54,173 nucleotides of DNA from Chloroflexus sp. MS-G. GTDB lineage: Bacteria; Chloroflexota; Chloroflexia; Chloroflexales; Chloroflexaceae. The notes beneath the pieces were generated by a model that was given only the letters and a program-made list of their open reading frames with translations, had not been told where the DNA came from and did not search any database. Position 1 is the first letter of the stretch. Each line of letters opens with the position of its first letter. Location of the stretch: assembly GCF_000735195.1 (NCBI RefSeq), contig NZ_JPIM01000016.1:1-54173 (forward strand). The letters are read 5' to 3'. The position numbers and the translations under genes are program-made. This document shows positions 25,580-35,964 of the stretch, piece by piece.

Positions 25580-26104
25580 ATGATCACTGTCCGTAAGAAT
25601 GCTTTCAAAGTGGGCGATATCTTCGTCACCTTGCTTGGAGATGAAGTACAGGTTGGGGATATTGCTCCCGAGTTTACTGTTCATGCTGCTGATTGGTCAA
25701 CTGTAAATCCCCTACAGGAATCCAAGGGAAAGGTTATTATCCTCTCCGCAGTTCCTTCACTCGATACGAATGTCTGCGATCGCGAGACGAGGCGTTTCAA
25801 TGAAGAGGCAGCCAAATTGAGTGATGAGATCATCATTTATACCATCAGCACCGATTTTCCGATGACCCAAAAGCGTTGGTGTGGCGCAGCAGGCATTGAC
25901 AGGGTAAAAGTGCTCTCCGATGTGGTCGAGACCGAATTCGGCTTGAAATATGGCCTGCTCATTAAGGAGCGCCGTTATCTACGGCGCGCTGTCTTTATCG
26001 TTGGTCGTGACGGAAGGCTAACCTATGTCAACTATTTACCATCTTTAGGCGACGAACCAGACTACGATGAAGTGATTGCTGAAGCCAGGAAAGCATTAGG
26101 GTAA
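25580..26104 (+). CDS. tpx: Thiol peroxidase
   Basis: A 174-residue atypical 2-Cys peroxiredoxin of the Tpx type. The peroxidatic Cys66 lies in PSLDTNVCDRET and the resolving Cys101 in KRWCGAAG, with normal spacing. It reduces hydroperoxides using thioredoxin. As last gene of the island it may protect against peroxides from the oxygenase and flavin steps, or from light-excited tetrapyrroles if the substrate is one. It starts 27 bases after the aldehyde dehydrogenase, so it is probably in the same transcript. Confidence 0.93.
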   Translation: MITVRKNAFKVGDIFVTLLGDEVQVGDIAPEFTVHAADWSTVNPLQESKGKVIILSAVPSLDTNVCDRETRRFNEEAAKLSDEIIIYTISTDFPMTQKRWCGAAGIDRVKVLSDVVETEFGLKYGLLIKERRYLRRAVFIVGRDGRLTYVNYLPSLGDEPDYDEVIAEARKALG

Positions 26105-26350
26105 GTGAGGTATGGCGCGATCTGGATAGGGTTGGCGAAGGGGTATGGTATGCCTTGCCTCTTCACATCTCGGAGTGTGATGACCGCAAAAGCTTTGCTT
26201 AACAGGTGAGGCAAAACCTACCCTTCTGAATAAGAAACGCCGACACAAGCTAAAGAGTATGTTCAGACCCTCGCTGAGAGCATCTGGTCTTGAAGTACAT
26301 GTTATCGAAAAGGCCTGGGAGTGTCACTGCTGAAGATATTCAAGGTATGT

Positions 26351-27442
26351 TCAAGGAAAGAAATCACTACACACAATATCCGTTTGAAAGATCACATTCT
26401 CTAGCGACTGTCTCCCTGTAACTGAAAACTGCTTACTACTGTAAGGAAAAAAAGCGGCGTTTCCGCCGCTATCACAGGTGCCTTCGAGCATACCGGGGCG
26501 AATTTCCATAACCCCACCAGGTGTTTCCGGCACAAAATCCGCAGGCGAGGCAAAGGTACTATCCGGTCTGATGTCAACCAGAATGTTGAACCAGCTGTCG
26601 CCGACTCCAGCCAGAGGATGATCGGACGGGTAGATCGGCCCACGAATCGAGAGTGACGCTTTGCTAATGTTGACTCCACTATCTGGCCGATGAACCATAT
26701 CCCAAAAAAGGCCTGACTCAACAAACGCTCTGGCAACGCGCTCGACATAAACAATTCCACTTACCGAGGCAACCCCTGTTCGATAGCTACCGTATAATTC
26801 CTTCCCCAACAGGCCAAGCAAGACGCGGTACTGTGGTGGGTTGTCAGGATGATACTCAAACCGTGCTCGCTCAAACCACTGCGTCAACACCGTCGCCCCT
26901 TCCGCATTCGTCTCTACCATTGGTTCCGAAATAGGATAACCAAAGAGAGCAAGTGATTCGACCCAGGCTCTTCCACCCATTCCTAAATCTAACCCATGGC
27001 TGTACCAGAAGCTGCGGAACGGTTCGCAGAGGGTATGACCCGTTTCAGGAAAGAAATCACATCCAGGAGTTGGTGTGCCTTTAGGAAGGTCTTCCCAGTT
27101 GCGTCCTTGCTTGAGCAACACTTCAACGCCAATTCGGATGGGTACCACGCGATAGGGTTCCGGGTGGGTAGGACAATACTCTAGCCGTTGACGCTCGAAA
27201 TCTTGGGTTACGCACAGATGACCATCCTCAGGGCTATGCAGCAGGGCTGGAGGGGACAGCGGATAACCGAATATGCGGACGCCTCCATTTCGATCCCAGA
27301 AACTGTAGAATGGTGGTGCGATCCAGTTGTGAGTTTCGCTAAAAAATGCGGCGATGATCTTCTGTCCTGATGAGTCAGCCGATACGTTTCCGATGCTGAA
27401 TACGAGCAAAAGCACGACACTTATCAGACAAACACGATGCAT
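26351..27442 (-). CDS. Exported FGYP-repeat protein
   Basis: About 363 residues from the ATG at 27442, which has AGAGG upstream and begins a clear signal peptide (MHRVCLISVVLLLVFSIG...ADS). The mature part carries repeats of a W...G...FGYP pattern: FWDRNGGVRIFGYPLS and FWYSHGL...LALFGYPISEP, each followed by FERxRxEYxP. These recall LGFP-type repeats and are common in exported proteins of Chloroflexota. The C-terminal 130 residues are unrelated and unrecognised. It is probably cell-surface or wall-associated, function unknown. Confidence 0.75.
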   Translation of the reverse strand: MHRVCLISVVLLLVFSIGNVSADSSGQKIIAAFFSETHNWIAPPFYSFWDRNGGVRIFGYPLSPPALLHSPEDGHLCVTQDFERQRLEYCPTHPEPYRVVPIRIGVEVLLKQGRNWEDLPKGTPTPGCDFFPETGHTLCEPFRSFWYSHGLDLGMGGRAWVESLALFGYPISEPMVETNAEGATVLTQWFERARFEYHPDNPPQYRVLLGLLGKELYGSYRTGVASVSGIVYVERVARAFVESGLFWDMVHRPDSGVNISKASLSIRGPIYPSDHPLAGVGDSWFNILVDIRPDSTFASPADFVPETPGGVMEIRPGMLEGTCDSGGNAAFFPYSSKQFSVTGRQSLENVIFQTDIVCSDFFP

Positions 27443-27679
27443 GCAAGACCTCTGTAGTTGCGAGGATTTTGTGAACTGCGCGAGGATGTTCGAGTCAAGT
27501 ATCATGATCATGATACCGCTTACGTATAGCTTTTTGAAGTTTTCAGGTTTTATGCCTGCAAACGAAAAGCCGTGAACGATGATTGTCATCTACCCTCCCG
27601 GCATACCTCGGCTTCGCGAGATTGCCTGAGAGCGTGGGCCTCTGGTTGGTGTCGTGTGATTATTCTGAAAAGCGTAGCA

Positions 27680-27698
27680 GGCGGGTTTGGAACCCGCC
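27680..27698. repeat. Dispersed GC-rich hairpin (GGCGGGTT type)
   Basis: GGCGGGTT-TGG-AACCCGCC, a perfect 8-bp stem, just past the convergent ends of metG and the FGYP gene region. Related hairpins occur at 48935-48960 and 49170-49193, and a loose version at about 40130. They look like a genome-wide intergenic repeat. Confidence 0.6.
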
Positions 27699-27732
27699 GC
27701 TCTCCTTGTCCAAATCCGCCCGTTTGTCTCCC

Positions 27733-29541
27733 TCATCGTAATGCCCGACTCTGCATCCGCGCCAATTCCTCTTCCACAACCGATTCGTCGAGCTTTTTGA
27801 ACAATGGCTGTGGTTGACGTAACATCTGTCCTACCGGTAACGCCGAAGCTTCCCAACGACCAACCCACTGCTCGTAGTCGCCGGTCAGTACGCGGTGGGT
27901 ACGACCATCGGCTTCAGTTATATCACGGAAATAGAGAGGACCGGCGATATACCCATCGTAGCCTAAATACTCGTGCAACCGCTGGCTGGAAAAGGGTAGG
28001 AAGGGGGTAAAGATAATCTTGAGCGTGTCAACACAACGTAAGGCCACATACCAGATAGTTGCTGCACGGTCGCGATCACTCTTGATGACCTTCCACGGTT
28101 CCTGTTCGCTCAGGTAGATATTGACCTGTGATGCTAGGCGCATTGCTTCGCTCAAGGCCGCTTTAAATCTTGCCGTCGCCAGCAGGTCGCCAACGGTGTC
28201 GATTCCACCGGTCACTTCGGCCAATATCTGTTCGTCGGCCACGGTCAGGGGGCCAGGTTGCGGAACACTCCCAAAGTTTTTGTAGACATTGGTCAGCGTG
28301 CGATTGACCAGATTCCCCCACGTTGCAACCAGTTCATCGTTGTTCCGGCGCACAAATTCGGCCCAGGTAAAATCGGTGTCTTGATTCTCCGGCCCGGCGA
28401 TGGTCAGGAAATAGCGCAAGGCATCGGCATCGTACCGACTGAGAAAATCGTTCACGTATATCACAATCCCGCGCGAACTTGAGAATTTCTTCCCTTCCAT
28501 GGTCAGAAATTCGCTCGAAACAACGTTGTAGGGTAGTTGCAGCGGAACACCGGCAAAACGCTCATCTGTCGTTGTGCCGTAATACCCACCGGCACCGTAG
28601 CCAAGGAGCATTGCAGGCCAGATTACGGTGTGGAAAACGATATTATCTTTTCCCATAAAATAGAAATGGCGGGCATCAGGATTCTGCCACCACTCACGCC
28701 AGGCATCTGGTTGACCACTGTTGTGTGCCCATTCGATGCTGGCCGATAGATAGCCGATAACTGCATCGAACCAGACATAAATCTTTTTGTCGTCACGGTT
28801 GGCGTATTCCGGCAGCGGGATAGGCACACCCCATTCGAGATCGCGAGTGATCGCCCGTGGTTTCAAATCTTTGAGAAAATTGAGTGAAAAATTACGCACA
28901 TTAGGCCGCCAATGTCCCTGCTGTTCTATCCAGCGGTGCAACTGCTCGGCGAAGGCCGGCAGGTCAAGGAAGAAGTGCTCTGTTGGTTTAAAAACCGGCG
29001 GTTGCCCATCAACTTTCGAGCGAGGATTGATCAGATCGGTGGGATCGAGTTGGCTACCACACTGATCGCACTGATCACCACGTGCTTCATCATAGCCACA
29101 GATCGGACACGTACCTTCGATGTAGCGGTCGGGTAGGGTTCGCCCGGTCGTCACCGAAAATGCACCTAACGTCTCTTGGCGAACAATGTAGCCACGCTCG
29201 TACAGGGTGCGAAAGATGTCTTGGGTCACTGCATAATGATTGGACGTGGTTGTGCGGGTGAAGGTGTCGTAGCTCAACCCGAGATTGTAGAGGTCATCGC
29301 CGATAATTTTGTTGTAGCGATCGGCAATGGCCTGGGGGGTTGTCCCTTCTTTATCGGCCACCAACGTAATTGGCGTACCGTGCTCATCAGTTCCTGAAAC
29401 CATCAGGACCCGATTGCCCCGTAATCGGTGGTAACGGGCAAAAATATCGGCTGGTACACCAAAACCGGCAACGTGTCCGATGTGGCGTGGGCCGTTTGCA
29501 TACGGCCAGGCAACCGCAACCAGAATATGTTCAGGCATCAT
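27733..29541 (-). CDS. metG: Methionyl-tRNA synthetase
   Basis: A 602-residue class I aminoacyl-tRNA synthetase charging tRNA-Met. The HIGH motif is HIGH at residues 20-23, the zinc knuckle cysteines are 145, 148, 158 and 161 (CPICG...CDQCG), and the KMSKS motif appears as KFSSSRG at 352-358. The C-terminal EMAP-like tRNA-binding domain of longer forms is absent. Two ATGs in a row at the start (29541, 29538) follow a GAGGTGG site. It has no obvious operon partner. Confidence 0.97.
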   Translation of the reverse strand: MMPEHILVAVAWPYANGPRHIGHVAGFGVPADIFARYHRLRGNRVLMVSGTDEHGTPITLVADKEGTTPQAIADRYNKIIGDDLYNLGLSYDTFTRTTTSNHYAVTQDIFRTLYERGYIVRQETLGAFSVTTGRTLPDRYIEGTCPICGYDEARGDQCDQCGSQLDPTDLINPRSKVDGQPPVFKPTEHFFLDLPAFAEQLHRWIEQQGHWRPNVRNFSLNFLKDLKPRAITRDLEWGVPIPLPEYANRDDKKIYVWFDAVIGYLSASIEWAHNSGQPDAWREWWQNPDARHFYFMGKDNIVFHTVIWPAMLLGYGAGGYYGTTTDERFAGVPLQLPYNVVSSEFLTMEGKKFSSSRGIVIYVNDFLSRYDADALRYFLTIAGPENQDTDFTWAEFVRRNNDELVATWGNLVNRTLTNVYKNFGSVPQPGPLTVADEQILAEVTGGIDTVGDLLATARFKAALSEAMRLASQVNIYLSEQEPWKVIKSDRDRAATIWYVALRCVDTLKIIFTPFLPFSSQRLHEYLGYDGYIAGPLYFRDITEADGRTHRVLTGDYEQWVGRWEASALPVGQMLRQPQPLFKKLDESVVEEELARMQSRALR

Positions 29542-29959
29542 ACCACCTCAAATACCAATTCCTTTGAAACATCTCCGGGATACAGATAGGAATTTTCGAT
29601 CCAAAGAACAAAGGGGAATGTGATGTCCTGGCGGTCAAGCCGCCATAAAGCCGCGGGCGGTCAGACGTAGACCGCACCAACGGGCGGGGAGAAAACAGAG
29701 CTGACTCGTTGCGACCTGCGACTCCATGACAACCCCACACGCTATCCTTACCGTGAGAGTAGTATAACAGATTGTAGAGCATATGTTGAACTTGCTGCAA
29801 AAGGAAAAGAAGGTACTGGATGCCGGGTGTGGGGATCACGCAGTGAGTTATGGTTCCAAATCGGGTCCATCCACAATCATCAGTACAGGGGCGTTAGCCC
29901 GCACTCCCAGGCGAGGTGCGGAGGCGGGCCGGAGGCCCGCGCTCCCAGGGGACGAAACG
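29542..29959. other. Intergenic region with hairpin repeat
   Basis: About 420 bases between metG and the acyl-CoA dehydrogenase-like gene. It contains the dispersed hairpin GCGGGCC-GGA-GGCCCGC near 29925-29941, followed by GCTCCCAGG, as in the repeats at 48992 and 52458-52710. I see no gene and no RNA. Confidence 0.5.
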
Positions 29960-31144
29960 CTACACGAACGCCGCAATTCCGGTAATCTCACGGCCAACGA
30001 CTAAAGTGTTGATTTCGTTGGTACCTTCATACGTATAAACAGCTTCAATATCGGCAAAATGGCGGGCAATGTGGCGGTCAAGCAAAATACCATTTCCGCC
30101 GAGCACTTCACGCCCCAGGGCCACAATCTGGCGTGCCTTCGCTGCACAATATTGCTTGGCGAGTGAGGCCATTCCCTCCGTCACTTGCGTTTCGTCTTCG
30201 TCACGTAGCTTGCTCAGCCGCCACGCCATCAATTGAATGGCTGTCAGATCGCCGAGCATGTGTACCAGTTTCTGCTGTACTAACTGGAAGCCAGCGATGG
30301 GACGCCCAAATTGCTCACGTTGCAGGGTGTATTCACGGGCCAGTTCGTAAGCTGCCTGCGCATGGCCGACGGCTTCCCAGGCCACACCGTAGCGGGTATT
30401 CTTAAGGATATTTGCCGTATCGCGGAACGAGCGCGCAAACGGTAATCGATTCTCTTCCGGGACGAAGACATTCTCAAGCGTAATATCCGCATTGATCACC
30501 GAACGTTTGGCGATCTTGCCCTCGATCTTTGTCGCCCGATACCCTGGCGTGCCCTTTTCGACCAGAAAACCACCGACCCGTCCGGTCTCTTCATCTTGGG
30601 CCCAGACGACAATCACGTCGGCAAAGGTGGCGTTGCCAATCCAGCGTTTGGCGCCATTGAGTAGGTATCCTCCGCTCACACGGCGGGCGGTGGTTCGGAT
30701 GTGGGCCGCATCAGAACCGACATGAGGCTCGGTCAGGGCAAATGCCCCGATCTTCTCGAGACGGGCCATAGCCGGTAGCCAGCGCTGTTTCTGCTCTTCT
30801 GAACCACAGGCAGCAATGGCACCCATGGCCAGACCACTGGTTACGCCCACAAAGGTACCAACACTGCCATCACCACGCGCTAGCTCGGCGGCGATGATCC
30901 CTACTTCAACACTCGAGAACCCTGGGCACCCATACCCCTTAATCGTGCCGCCTACGATGCCTAATTCGGCAATGCGCGGGATGAGTTCAAAAGGAAACTC
31001 AGCTCGCTCCCAGTAATCATTGATGATCGGGATGACATGCTCATTACAAAATGCGCGCACTTTATCACGGAGTGCACGCTCGCGCGGGGTGAGGAGTTCA
31101 TCGAAACGAAAGAGATCGATACCGCGCTCGCTTGCGATCGTCAT
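29960..31144 (-). CDS. Acyl-CoA dehydrogenase, glutaryl-CoA dehydrogenase-like
   Basis: A 394-residue acyl-CoA dehydrogenase. The pattern is that of glutaryl-CoA dehydrogenases: GAKRWIGNATFADVIVVWA, KNTRYGVAWEAVGHAQ and the C-terminal YTYEGTNEIN with the base Glu, then GREITGIAAF. It would oxidise glutaryl-CoA to crotonyl-CoA, or a close relative, passing electrons to ETF. The start at 31144 has AGGAGG 7 bases upstream; the longer frame to 31216 is not supported. It stands alone. Confidence 0.85.
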   Translation of the reverse strand: MTIASERGIDLFRFDELLTPRERALRDKVRAFCNEHVIPIINDYWERAEFPFELIPRIAELGIVGGTIKGYGCPGFSSVEVGIIAAELARGDGSVGTFVGVTSGLAMGAIAACGSEEQKQRWLPAMARLEKIGAFALTEPHVGSDAAHIRTTARRVSGGYLLNGAKRWIGNATFADVIVVWAQDEETGRVGGFLVEKGTPGYRATKIEGKIAKRSVINADITLENVFVPEENRLPFARSFRDTANILKNTRYGVAWEAVGHAQAAYELAREYTLQREQFGRPIAGFQLVQQKLVHMLGDLTAIQLMAWRLSKLRDEDETQVTEGMASLAKQYCAAKARQIVALGREVLGGNGILLDRHIARHFADIEAVYTYEGTNEINTLVVGREITGIAAFV

Positions 31145-31489
31145 TGTTCGCCTCCTACGTACATAAATGGTGGTATGACGCACTGCGTAATCATTATAGC
31201 ACAGAATGTTTATCACGGGTTGAATAGAGGCGAAACCGATTGACAGCTTGTCCCCAGGAGCGCGAGCTGCTGACCTACATCCGGCGCTGTATGGCTAAAG
31301 ACCATTATTGCCCCCAGGATTTGCATTACCCTCTTGGCCCCCGCTTGCAGGGGGCAAGGGGTAGAACCCGCCCCTATCGCTGCGGTGACGCACCTGATTC
31401 GGCGCGCTAACAGGGATCGAGTAGACCGCTGTCGGAACAGGAGCGGCATTCCTCTGATGGTAGCACATCTGGCCGGGGACGGACCAAAA

Positions 31490-33658
31490 TCACCGGGTTG
31501 TCATCTCGCCCGTTGCGACCACCGTCAACCGATAGCGGTTGGTAAACTCCGGCCCGGCCCCACTCAGGCGTAACTCAATCGTATAGTCTCCAGCACGAAT
31601 CGGAGTTAGGCGCAGCCGATCGATCTCTGTCGCCAGCGAATCGGCGGGCAGATCGAGATAGCGGATAACAGTTGCCAGTTCGCTGTCGGTTGGATCGCAC
31701 AATCTGATGGTTAGTTGTGCGCCGGCAAGCGGTTCACGGGCATCGTTGACTGCATAAATTGGCAGATCGATTGCCTCGCCAATCGTAAACGTGCGCGGTT
31801 CGATGAGGGTAAAGACATACTGTGGTCGGAAACAGTCACGCAGGGCGTAGTATGAGCGTTTCGGGACTCGCCAATAATCGATAACGCTCCACAAGACCGC
31901 GGGATACGGATCGACGAACAGAAAGGCAATAATACCACCTGTTGGGCGATATTTGTGGTAACGTAACCGATCAATGTAGAACCGGTTAAGTTCAGCCTGA
32001 TAATTTTGTGATAACTCGATCACCTCGGCCAGCGATTTCGCTTGCCGCCACGGGTACCACGCCGACATAATGTCAGCCTGTAGGCCATGCCGTTCGACCA
32101 GGCGCTTGATAGCGTCGTCGTCGAGTGGGTCGGGCATGAAACGCAGACTGCTCTCGAGATTGGGAAAGCTCTGAGCGCCGAATTCGGTGACAAAGCGTAA
32201 GTTGCTGGGAAAACGCGCTCGAACAGCTTCTCCATCGGCCAGGGTGCCATAGGTGCGGTACCAGCCGAAGTAGGCATGGGCATCGGTACCGGTACGCACG
32301 TAGGGTACGTCTGGCTCACCTGATGAACGAACGACCGGGCGGGTAGGGTCTTCTTCTTCGACAATCTTTTTCAACTGCACATCCATTACATCCCGGTTCC
32401 AGCTAAAAATGAAGGCCGACTGGTAGGTACGCAGACGTGCCGCCAATGATTCATCGGCGGTATCTTCGAGATGAATGGCTTCGTTGTGCATACACCAGAT
32501 TGCGATGCTGGGATGGTTGCCGAGGAGACGGACCATTGCCCGTGCCTGATGGCGGGCCGCCGGCAGCACTTCTGGGCGGTACAGCCACTGAAGAGGAAAG
32601 TCTTGCCAGAGCAATATGCCGGCGGCATCGGCAGCATCGTAAAACGCAGGATGATCGACATGCGCATGCACCCGCAGCATATTCATGTGGCAATCTCGGG
32701 CCAATGCCAGATCACGCTCGGCCCGTTCGCGGTTCATCGTGGCTATGCGCATATCTCCCGGAGGGTAATTATTGCCCTTTGCTAAAAAGCGTTCACCGTT
32801 AAGGTGAGGAATCCAGTCGCGCAACTCGAATGTGCGCACACCATACGCAAATGACTGCTCATCACTCAAGATACCATTGAGCCAGATGCGCACAGTTACC
32901 TGATAGAGATCGGGCTGACCGAGATCGTGTGTCCACCATCGGCGCGGCTCACGGAGCTTCAGCAGACCGGCCACCGTCTGCGTGCCGCTGCGCAGTCGGC
33001 GTTGCAGGGTAAAGATTTGGGTTTCACCGTGAAAGGTGAGTGGGGCAAAGCTGATCTCAATCTGGATCGGCGTGGCCTGAGTAGCATCTAGATCGAGGGC
33101 GAAGCGCAACTGGGCGAGGTGGGCATCGCAGTGCTCGGTACGTAAACGGGCGTGATGGAGCCTGACCGGCCCACTACGGTGGAGTTCAACCGGCAACCAG
33201 ATTCCCCCCGGATTCGCCTGCGGATCGAAGCAATCCCAGTGAGAGAAGACACCGGTGATCATCCGCTTCCCAACTTTGTTGTGTTCATCCGGGCAATCGA
33301 TTTCAATAATGAGCGTATTGTGAGTTCGTAACAGCGCAGTAATGTCGTGTTCGGTTGGCTCGAAGTAACCCTCGTGAGCACCCAAATCAACACCATTGAA
33401 GTAGGTGTGTCGGTAGTAGAATACACCGTTGATCCGCAACCAGTACCGTTCATCGGGGATAGAATCGGCTGGTTTTGAATAGGGAAAACGGCAACGGTAG
33501 ACAACTTTACCACTGTGTGTTTCCAGGCCGGGCAGTTGCTGCCAGTGTGCCGGTACGATGGCCGGTAACCAACCGTCATCGTTGCGCGGGTAAATGCCAT
33601 GTGAAAATTCACTCAGCGGACGAATCTGCCAATTATCGTTCAGTGTGGCGTAATACAT
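31490..33658 (-). CDS. Glycoside hydrolase family 2, beta-mannosidase-like
   Basis: A 722-residue GH2 enzyme: N-terminal sugar-binding jelly roll (residues about 20-180, with VDLGAHEGYFEP), an immunoglobulin-like domain, then a TIM barrel with acid/base Glu in IWCMHNEA and nucleophile Glu in FVTEFGAQSFP. It probably releases terminal beta-linked mannose or a similar sugar. There is no signal peptide, so it acts on sugars inside the cell. It ends with an extra beta domain. It is 18 bases downstream of the leftward glycosyltransferase gene, suggesting a shared transcript. Confidence 0.88.
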   Translation of the reverse strand: MYYATLNDNWQIRPLSEFSHGIYPRNDDGWLPAIVPAHWQQLPGLETHSGKVVYRCRFPYSKPADSIPDERYWLRINGVFYYRHTYFNGVDLGAHEGYFEPTEHDITALLRTHNTLIIEIDCPDEHNKVGKRMITGVFSHWDCFDPQANPGGIWLPVELHRSGPVRLHHARLRTEHCDAHLAQLRFALDLDATQATPIQIEISFAPLTFHGETQIFTLQRRLRSGTQTVAGLLKLREPRRWWTHDLGQPDLYQVTVRIWLNGILSDEQSFAYGVRTFELRDWIPHLNGERFLAKGNNYPPGDMRIATMNRERAERDLALARDCHMNMLRVHAHVDHPAFYDAADAAGILLWQDFPLQWLYRPEVLPAARHQARAMVRLLGNHPSIAIWCMHNEAIHLEDTADESLAARLRTYQSAFIFSWNRDVMDVQLKKIVEEEDPTRPVVRSSGEPDVPYVRTGTDAHAYFGWYRTYGTLADGEAVRARFPSNLRFVTEFGAQSFPNLESSLRFMPDPLDDDAIKRLVERHGLQADIMSAWYPWRQAKSLAEVIELSQNYQAELNRFYIDRLRYHKYRPTGGIIAFLFVDPYPAVLWSVIDYWRVPKRSYYALRDCFRPQYVFTLIEPRTFTIGEAIDLPIYAVNDAREPLAGAQLTIRLCDPTDSELATVIRYLDLPADSLATEIDRLRLTPIRAGDYTIELRLSGAGPEFTNRYRLTVVATGEMTTR

Positions 33659-33676
33659 ATCGAGAATCGGTGGCTA

Positions 33677-34675
33677 TTATCGATCATTCTGTAGTGTGTA
33701 CAACACTTGTTGGTATAGTACAATTCGTTGTCGGCGGAGTTCAGGGCGGTGACCAAGCGCTAATTTTATTGCCTCTATGAGTAATTCATACTGATACCCC
33801 AAACAGATCAGGTGGCGTAATAAGGCTGCTGTAAGCCAGCCATACCACATTCGGGCCAGGAGCAGACGACTCTGCTGAAAGTAGCGGTGGCGAGTAAGTG
33901 GAACCTGTTCACTGCTTTTGCCTTCGTGGTGCACCACAACCGCTGTCGGCAGATACCAGATTTGACTGCATACATCAACATGCTCACGTCGGGAGCGGTT
34001 AGGTGGGGGAGCAACCGGACTGCCCCACTGTAAACGCCACTGCCACTCCAGTTCCTCACTGTACATAAAGAAGCGTTCATCGAGGAGACCGGCTTTCCGA
34101 ATGGCTGCTGTTCGTACCAGCAACGCCGCTCCAACCAGCCAGCCTACTCGTTGCACCCGATCGGGAGAGCGGTCAAGACAGTGGTACGCACGTGCCCATG
34201 GGTTATGCGGCCAGAGCCGTTCCCAGGGGGTACTTTCCCAGATCATGGTCAGCGGTGTCGGGAAGCGGCGGCGTGATGATTGTTGACTGCCATCACTGTA
34301 ACGTAAACGGGGTCCAACCGCAATGGCTGCCGGATGCTCTTGCAAAAAAGTAACCAGTTGGGGAATCGCATCCGCTTGCGGTTCAGTGTCCGGGTTGAGC
34401 AAGAGGATAAACTCCGGGCCGCCATCTGGTCGCTTAAGCAGTGTTCTAAGGGCAAGATTATTGCCGGCAGTAAAGCCGAGGTTGGCCCCCGCTTCAATAA
34501 GCTGCACGGCAGGAAATTCCTTCCTGAGCATCTCTACCGTTCCATCGCGGCTATCATTGTCAACCACGATGATCTCAGCGGTCAGGTTACCCTCCGCGAG
34601 CGACGATTGCACAGCAGTGAGACAACGACGAAGCAGGTCGCGTACATTCCAAGATACGATGATTATTGCCAGCAT
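33677..34675 (-). CDS. Glycosyltransferase family 2
   Basis: A 332-residue GT-A fold transferase: IIIVSWNVRDLL at the start, IVVDNDSRDGTVEML, GANLGFTAGNN and the metal-binding region LLLNPDTEPQ. The pattern is like rhamnosyl- or mannosyl-transferases that build cell-surface polysaccharide. A C-terminal extension of about 80 residues is basic and contains a partly hydrophobic helix that may touch the membrane. The sugar and acceptor are unknown. Confidence 0.88.
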   Translation of the reverse strand: MLAIIIVSWNVRDLLRRCLTAVQSSLAEGNLTAEIIVVDNDSRDGTVEMLRKEFPAVQLIEAGANLGFTAGNNLALRTLLKRPDGGPEFILLLNPDTEPQADAIPQLVTFLQEHPAAIAVGPRLRYSDGSQQSSRRRFPTPLTMIWESTPWERLWPHNPWARAYHCLDRSPDRVQRVGWLVGAALLVRTAAIRKAGLLDERFFMYSEELEWQWRLQWGSPVAPPPNRSRREHVDVCSQIWYLPTAVVVHHEGKSSEQVPLTRHRYFQQSRLLLARMWYGWLTAALLRHLICLGYQYELLIEAIKLALGHRPELRRQRIVLYQQVLYTLQNDR

Positions 34676-35202
34676 AGGTTACTCTATATTATATGCTGTT
34701 GCCTTGATAGTGTACCATAGCTGAGGGTTGCGACAAAGCGTGAGCATGGTCAGGTTTTCAGTGTTTTCGTTGCCCGTGCAGCGGGGCGTGCCTCCGCCTC
34801 AATTTCCCTAGCTCCCTTCCGCTTCCGCTTGGGGAGAGAAAGAGGGAAAGACCGTTGGAAAGTGTTCTCGTGTGCTATACGATGAGCGCGTTGGGGTAAC
34901 TGCCTGTATAATAAAATGCATCATTGATCGAGAGACATTTCAGACCGAAACGATGAGGAGAAGACTGCAAAAACAGCTGCGATTTCAGTGATGGTCTTCG
35001 CCTGTGGTCGAGAAGGTATGACTCCCAGTCTCCCTCCGCGTGCCGTACCCCACCTTGTGCCATAGCCTTCCGTGTTCTAAACGACAGGCATAGCAATTTG
35101 TCATTAAATGTTCACCACCATGACCGGGCGTCAATTGACGACTTGACAGTACATGAATAGAATAGAAGGCGAGTTTCGCCATCATTAGCGCCCGGCATCA
35201 CT
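34676..35202. other. Intergenic region, no gene seen
   Basis: About 527 bases between the divergent glycosyltransferase and phytol-kinase-like genes. Short open frames here carry no domain-like sequence. A purine-rich stretch (34836-34856) is present. I see no RNA gene and no clear promoter. Confidence 0.5.
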
Positions 35203-35913
35203 ATGAGTACACGCGATCTCATCGGACTGGTGACCTCATTCGGATACGCATTTGGGCTCCTCATCATTGCTGAAGTCATTCGCCGTTGGCGAGGCTATCC
35301 ACAAGATTTCACCCGTAAATTCGTCCATATTGGCGCCGGAATGTGGGTCTTCGGTGTCCTCGCGCTATTTGAAAACTGGACGATTGGAATCATCCCATTT
35401 GCTACCTTTATCGTGCTTAATTTTATCTTCTACCGTTTTCGGCTCCTGGAATCGGTAGATGCGCCCGACAGTACGCCTGGAACTGTTTACTTCGCCCTGT
35501 CAATCACATTATTATTTCTGATCTTTTGGCGCACCAATTCCCCTGATGATCGCGGATATATTGCCGCAGCCGGAACAATGGCTATGACCTGGGGCGATGC
35601 CCTGGCGGCTATCGTTGGCAAACGTTGGGGACGGCACCACTACCAGATTGGTCGAGGGCGACGCTCGTTTGAAGGATCGGCAGCTATGTTCGCTGCCAGC
35701 TTTGTGGCGATGCTGCTCACCTTGTTATTGACGCCAGGATCGGCGCTTAGTCCACAAAGCGTACCGATAGGCTTTAATGCAGCCCTGATCGCAAGTCTCG
35801 TAGCTGCTTTGGCCGCAACAATTGCCGAAGGAGTCTCACCCCACGGAACTGATAACTTGAGTGTTCCACTCCTGGCCAGTTTTGTCGTTGCCGGAGTGCT
35901 GGCAGTTATGTGA
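35203..35913 (+). CDS. Phytol/dolichol kinase-like membrane protein
   Basis: A 236-residue protein with about six or seven membrane spans. The family motifs are RKFVHIGAG near residue 40, MTWGDALAAIVGKRWG, RRSFEGSAAMF and the terminal SPHGTDNLSVPL. Members use CTP to phosphorylate isoprenoid alcohols: phytol kinase (VTE5), farnesol kinase, dolichol kinase. In a phototroph, salvage of phytol or geranylgeraniol released from bacteriochlorophyll is plausible, but the alcohol cannot be read from sequence. Confidence 0.85.
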   Translation: MSTRDLIGLVTSFGYAFGLLIIAEVIRRWRGYPQDFTRKFVHIGAGMWVFGVLALFENWTIGIIPFATFIVLNFIFYRFRLLESVDAPDSTPGTVYFALSITLLFLIFWRTNSPDDRGYIAAAGTMAMTWGDALAAIVGKRWGRHHYQIGRGRRSFEGSAAMFAASFVAMLLTLLLTPGSALSPQSVPIGFNAALIASLVAALAATIAEGVSPHGTDNLSVPLLASFVVAGVLAVM

Positions 35914-35964
35914 TAATATAGCTCTGAGGCAGACGCTCACTTGAAAAGGTAGAGGAGCGGCATC

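Noticed and set aside
26105..26350. Terminator after the island
   Set aside because: TTGCCTC and GAGGCAA arms are about 50 bases apart with no T-run, too weak to call.
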